A DNA stretch of 9,338 bases from an uncultured Gammaproteobacteria bacterium (GTDB lineage Bacteria > Pseudomonadota > Gammaproteobacteria > Acidiferrobacterales > CAJVXG01): assembly GCA_913009215.1 (NCBI GenBank), contig CAJVXG010000054.1, positions 1 to 9,338 of the forward strand. Direction: 5' to 3'. The position numbers and the translations under genes are program-made. The notes beneath the pieces were generated by a model. That model saw nothing but the letters and a program-made list of their open reading frames with translations, was not told the origin of the DNA and did no database searches. Positions 7,545 through 9,338 of this stretch are shown here, one piece after another; position 1 is the stretch's first letter; the number at the start of each line of letters is the position of its first letter.

Positions 7545-7655
7545 CAATAAATGGTTTGTAGTGTATGAGTCAAGTAGAAACCTTCCTGGTTGTATGGATG
7601 TGATTCCTGTCAAATGCCCGTTGCGTAAGCGCAGAACAATAACGATAGCAGGTGA

Positions 7656-7713
7656 CGGGCCTGATTCATGATGTTTTGCTTATCCTTTTATTTCATATTT
7701 GAAATCAGGCCCG
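7656..7713. repeat. 11-bp inverted repeat spanning the end of the DUF2784-like gene
   Basis: CGGGCCTGATT (7656-7666) and its perfect complement AATCAGGCCCG (7703-7713) are separated by 36 bases. The right arm covers the stop codon of the DUF2784-like gene. The loop holds a second small dyad, ATTTCA (7690-7695) with TGAAAT (7700-7705), which partly overlaps the right arm. On the minus-strand transcript this could fold into a stem that protects or ends the upstream mRNA before the activase gene. No T run follows, so it is not a standard intrinsic terminator. Confidence 0.45.
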
Positions 7714-8073
7714 GAAAAAATTGACATAAACCGAAACCAGGGCGGAAGAATAAAACGCCAATTGGGTAAAGATATCGACTGTTTTGGTATTCAGATCCTT
7801 GCCGGTGAGTTTGTCCAGTAGGTACTTTATATATGATCTCGGTAACGGCTGCTCTCCGAGGTATTTTTTTATTTTCCATTGCAGGTCTGTCACCAGGCAA
7901 AACCCGTAACCGAAAAAGATGCCCAGACCAAGCCAGGAGAGCGCAATTAGAATAATGAGGTACAGATGTGCCAGACGCAGGTCCGGAACTATCCATCCCG
8001 TAAGAACAAAGAAAACAATCACCAGATGCAGTGCGTGCAGGGCCTTGTCGGTAATAACAAGTACCGTTCTCAA
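7705..8073 (-). CDS. Small DUF2784-like membrane protein
   Basis: This 122-residue inner-membrane protein has no known function. Three hydrophobic segments are visible: about 8-29, about 35-58 and about 101-120. A polar loop lies between the second and third (about 62-100). The arrangement LHxxxxxFxxxGW (about 15-27), a conserved-type LAHLY (34-38), a GYGFC...TD stretch (56-63) and the loop LPRSYIKYLLDKLTG (77-91) match my recollection of the DUF2784 family. Family members usually have a CP pair at the cysteine; here it is C59-L60. The start is a TTG at 8073 whose TTGA overlaps the TGA of the upstream aminotransferase gene, so translation is probably coupled. No other plausible start keeps the first membrane segment. 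It may act with the aminotransferase or simply share its transcript. Confidence 0.72.
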   Translation of the reverse strand: MRTVLVITDKALHALHLVIVFFVLTGWIVPDLRLAHLYLIILIALSWLGLGIFFGYGFCLVTDLQWKIKKYLGEQPLPRSYIKYLLDKLTGKDLNTKTVDIFTQLAFYSSALVSVYVNFFRA

Positions 8074-9338
8074 GGTGTTGCCTGCGCCTGGGTATCGGCT
8101 TGTCTGAAGTGTTTACAGATTACGGCTTTGTGTTGCAGGACCTTCTCGAATGCCTGTGCGTATTGATCGAGAAGTTCCTGTTCGGCATTGGGGAATGAGG
8201 GCAGCCGGATAAAAGACTGGTTCGCCCTTTCGGTATTGGGCAGGCTTATTCGGGAGTAGTCTGGCAGGGCGTCGTTTCCCCCCAGCCGGGCGATGTGTTG
8301 GTAGTGGCCCTCGGTAAAAAAGGGTTGCTGGTGTAGTAACGGGTAACGCGGGACATCAATATGGCATCCCTCTGCCTGCAGTGCCTTGATCAGAAGATCT
8401 ATTGGCAGCCCGGTTTCTGCCTCGTTGTAACGGATAATAAATTCGAAATAGGTCCTTTGAATATGATCAGGTGGTAGATAGGTGTGAAACCCGAGTGGCT
8501 CCAGGCGCCGGGAGAGAGTGCTGAGGTTTTTGTTGCGTCGTGCATTGCGTTCGGCAAGATGTTTGAGTTGTACCCTGGCGATGGCGGCAGACAGCGGCGC
8601 AATGCGCGTTTTGATTCCGAAGCTGGTTGCGGCAAAACGGCGCGCGGCGGTCTCCAGCTCGATAATTCGTGTGATGTCGCCAAGACAGGTGGCCTTTTCG
8701 TAGTAGCTGTAATCATCACATAACAGAACACCACCTTCACCGCCCGGCGCCAGCTTGTCACCTTGCAGGCTGAATACAGAAATGTCGCCCAGTGTTCCAC
8801 AGGGCCGGTCATTCCAGTAGGCACCATGGGCATGGGAGGCATCCTCGATAATTTTTAAATTATGCTCCCTGGCGATGCGGTTTATCTCCGTCATCTTCGC
8901 CGGCAGCCCCCAAAGATGCACGACCACTATGGCCCTGGTTCGCTCGGTAATCTTTTGTTCAATGTCGACCGGATCGGGCCCCAGCCGATCCGGTTCGCTT
9001 TCACAAAAAACGGGGATCGCGCCCAGCCAGAGCATCGGTAGCACTGAGGCCCAGAAGGTGGCGGAGGGCACAATAACCTCATCGCCCGGTTCCAGCTCCA
9101 GGGCGTAGAATGCCGCCAACAGGGCGGCGGTACCGTTACAGTGGGTCAGCGCATATTTGCGACCGGTAAAGTTTGTGTAGTCCAGCTCCAGGTCCCGGAT
9201 AACGGTATGTGTGGAGAGATCGCCATCGCGCATCACGCTGAGGACGGCCTCTTCGTCTTCACGGGTCAGTATCGGCCAGCGGTTTGCCCGTTGCTGATCC
9301 AGGGTGACAGCCGGTTTTCCTCCCGTTATGGCGGGTAA
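8070..9338 (-). CDS. DegT/DnrJ/EryC1/StrS-type PLP-dependent aminotransferase, start beyond window edge
   Basis: This is a fold-type I, PLP-dependent enzyme of the family that transaminates nucleotide-linked keto-sugars and, in some members, makes 3-amino-5-hydroxybenzoate. The visible part has 422 residues, numbered here from the first visible codon. Motifs are GGKPAV near the N-terminus (6-11), CNGTAAL (67-73), EVIVPSATF (87-95), HLWG (141-144), IEDASHAHGAYW (164-175, with D166 as the expected pyridine-nitrogen partner) and FSLQGDKLAPGGEGG (189-203, with K195 as the expected PLP-binding lysine). An in-frame GTG at 9236 is not the true start: the frame stays open to the edge and the extra residues match the family N-terminus, so only a few residues are missing. 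The TGA overlaps the TTG start of the membrane-protein gene. No sugar-nucleotide genes are in view, so the substrate is open. It could be a deoxyamino-sugar enzyme or part of the module with the activase genes. Confidence 0.9.
   Translation of the reverse strand, partial: LPAITGGKPAVTLDQQRANRWPILTREDEEAVLSVMRDGDLSTHTVIRDLELDYTNFTGRKYALTHCNGTAALLAAFYALELEPGDEVIVPSATFWASVLPMLWLGAIPVFCESEPDRLGPDPVDIEQKITERTRAIVVVHLWGLPAKMTEINRIAREHNLKIIEDASHAHGAYWNDRPCGTLGDISVFSLQGDKLAPGGEGGVLLCDDYSYYEKATCLGDITRIIELETAARRFAATSFGIKTRIAPLSAAIARVQLKHLAERNARRNKNLSTLSRRLEPLGFHTYLPPDHIQRTYFEFIIRYNEAETGLPIDLLIKALQAEGCHIDVPRYPLLHQQPFFTEGHYQHIARLGGNDALPDYSRISLPNTERANQSFIRLPSFPNAEQELLDQYAQAFEKVLQHKAVICKHFRQADTQAQATP

Noticed and set aside
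7610..7669. A 19-codon minus-strand ORF with a hydrophobic, signal-like N-terminus in the activase leader
   Set aside because: The AAGGA upstream is 13 bases from the ATG, too far for a good ribosome site, and the peptide is too short to judge. It is likely chance coding within the inverted-repeat region.
8070..9236. Complete aminotransferase starting at the GTG at 9236
   Set aside because: The frame stays open to the window edge and the upstream 34 codons include GGKPAV, typical of the family N-terminus, so the gene is partial.

Overview
The window looks like a chromosomal stretch from a gammaproteobacterium-like organism: compact genes, GC-moderate composition, sigma70-type promoter elements, and a ferredoxin-reductase gene of the type annotated as CDP-6-deoxy-delta-3,4-glucoseen reductase in many Proteobacteria. 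This placement is inferred from gene content and style. No ribosomal marker is present, so the taxon is not proven. I see no RNA gene, CRISPR array, insertion sequence or other sign of a mobile element.

Layout from left to right. (1) Positions 1-884, minus strand: ATP-binding subunit of an ABC-2 type exporter, cut by the left edge a little before its C-terminus. (2) Positions 885-1052: a divergent promoter region with a good TTGACA-N17-TTAAAT promoter for the ABC gene. (3) Positions 1053-2069, plus strand: a complete [2Fe-2S]/FAD/NAD(P)H reductase. (4) Positions 2070-2178: a convergent spacer with two short hairpins. (5) Positions 2179-7501, minus strand: two tightly linked genes of the 2-hydroxyacyl-CoA dehydratase / activase ('archerase') superfamily. 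The upstream gene is a very large activase with two complete ASKHA ATPase domains followed by a DUF2229-type region. The downstream gene is a cysteine-rich dehydratase/reductase-like protein. (6) Positions 7502-7704: a spacer with an 11-bp inverted repeat and a small operator-like dyad. (7) Positions 7705-9338, minus strand: a small DUF2784-like membrane protein, translationally coupled by a TTGA overlap to a DegT/DnrJ/EryC1/StrS PLP-dependent aminotransferase. The start of the aminotransferase lies beyond the right edge.

The centre of interest is the activase/reductase pair. Characterised relatives (HgdC with HgdAB, BcrAD/BadFG, the double-cubane cluster proteins) use ATP hydrolysis in an ASKHA dimer that bridges one [4Fe-4S] cluster. 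They push a single electron to very low potential into an iron-sulfur partner, which carries out a difficult reduction or radical dehydration. Here both ASKHA domains are in one chain, and each keeps the two cluster cysteines at the same 39-residue spacing. The partner is a separate downstream protein with ten cysteines. The substrate cannot be read from the sequence. The aminotransferase and membrane protein lie upstream in the same orientation and may belong to the same module. The convergent ferredoxin-type reductase is a speculative electron source.
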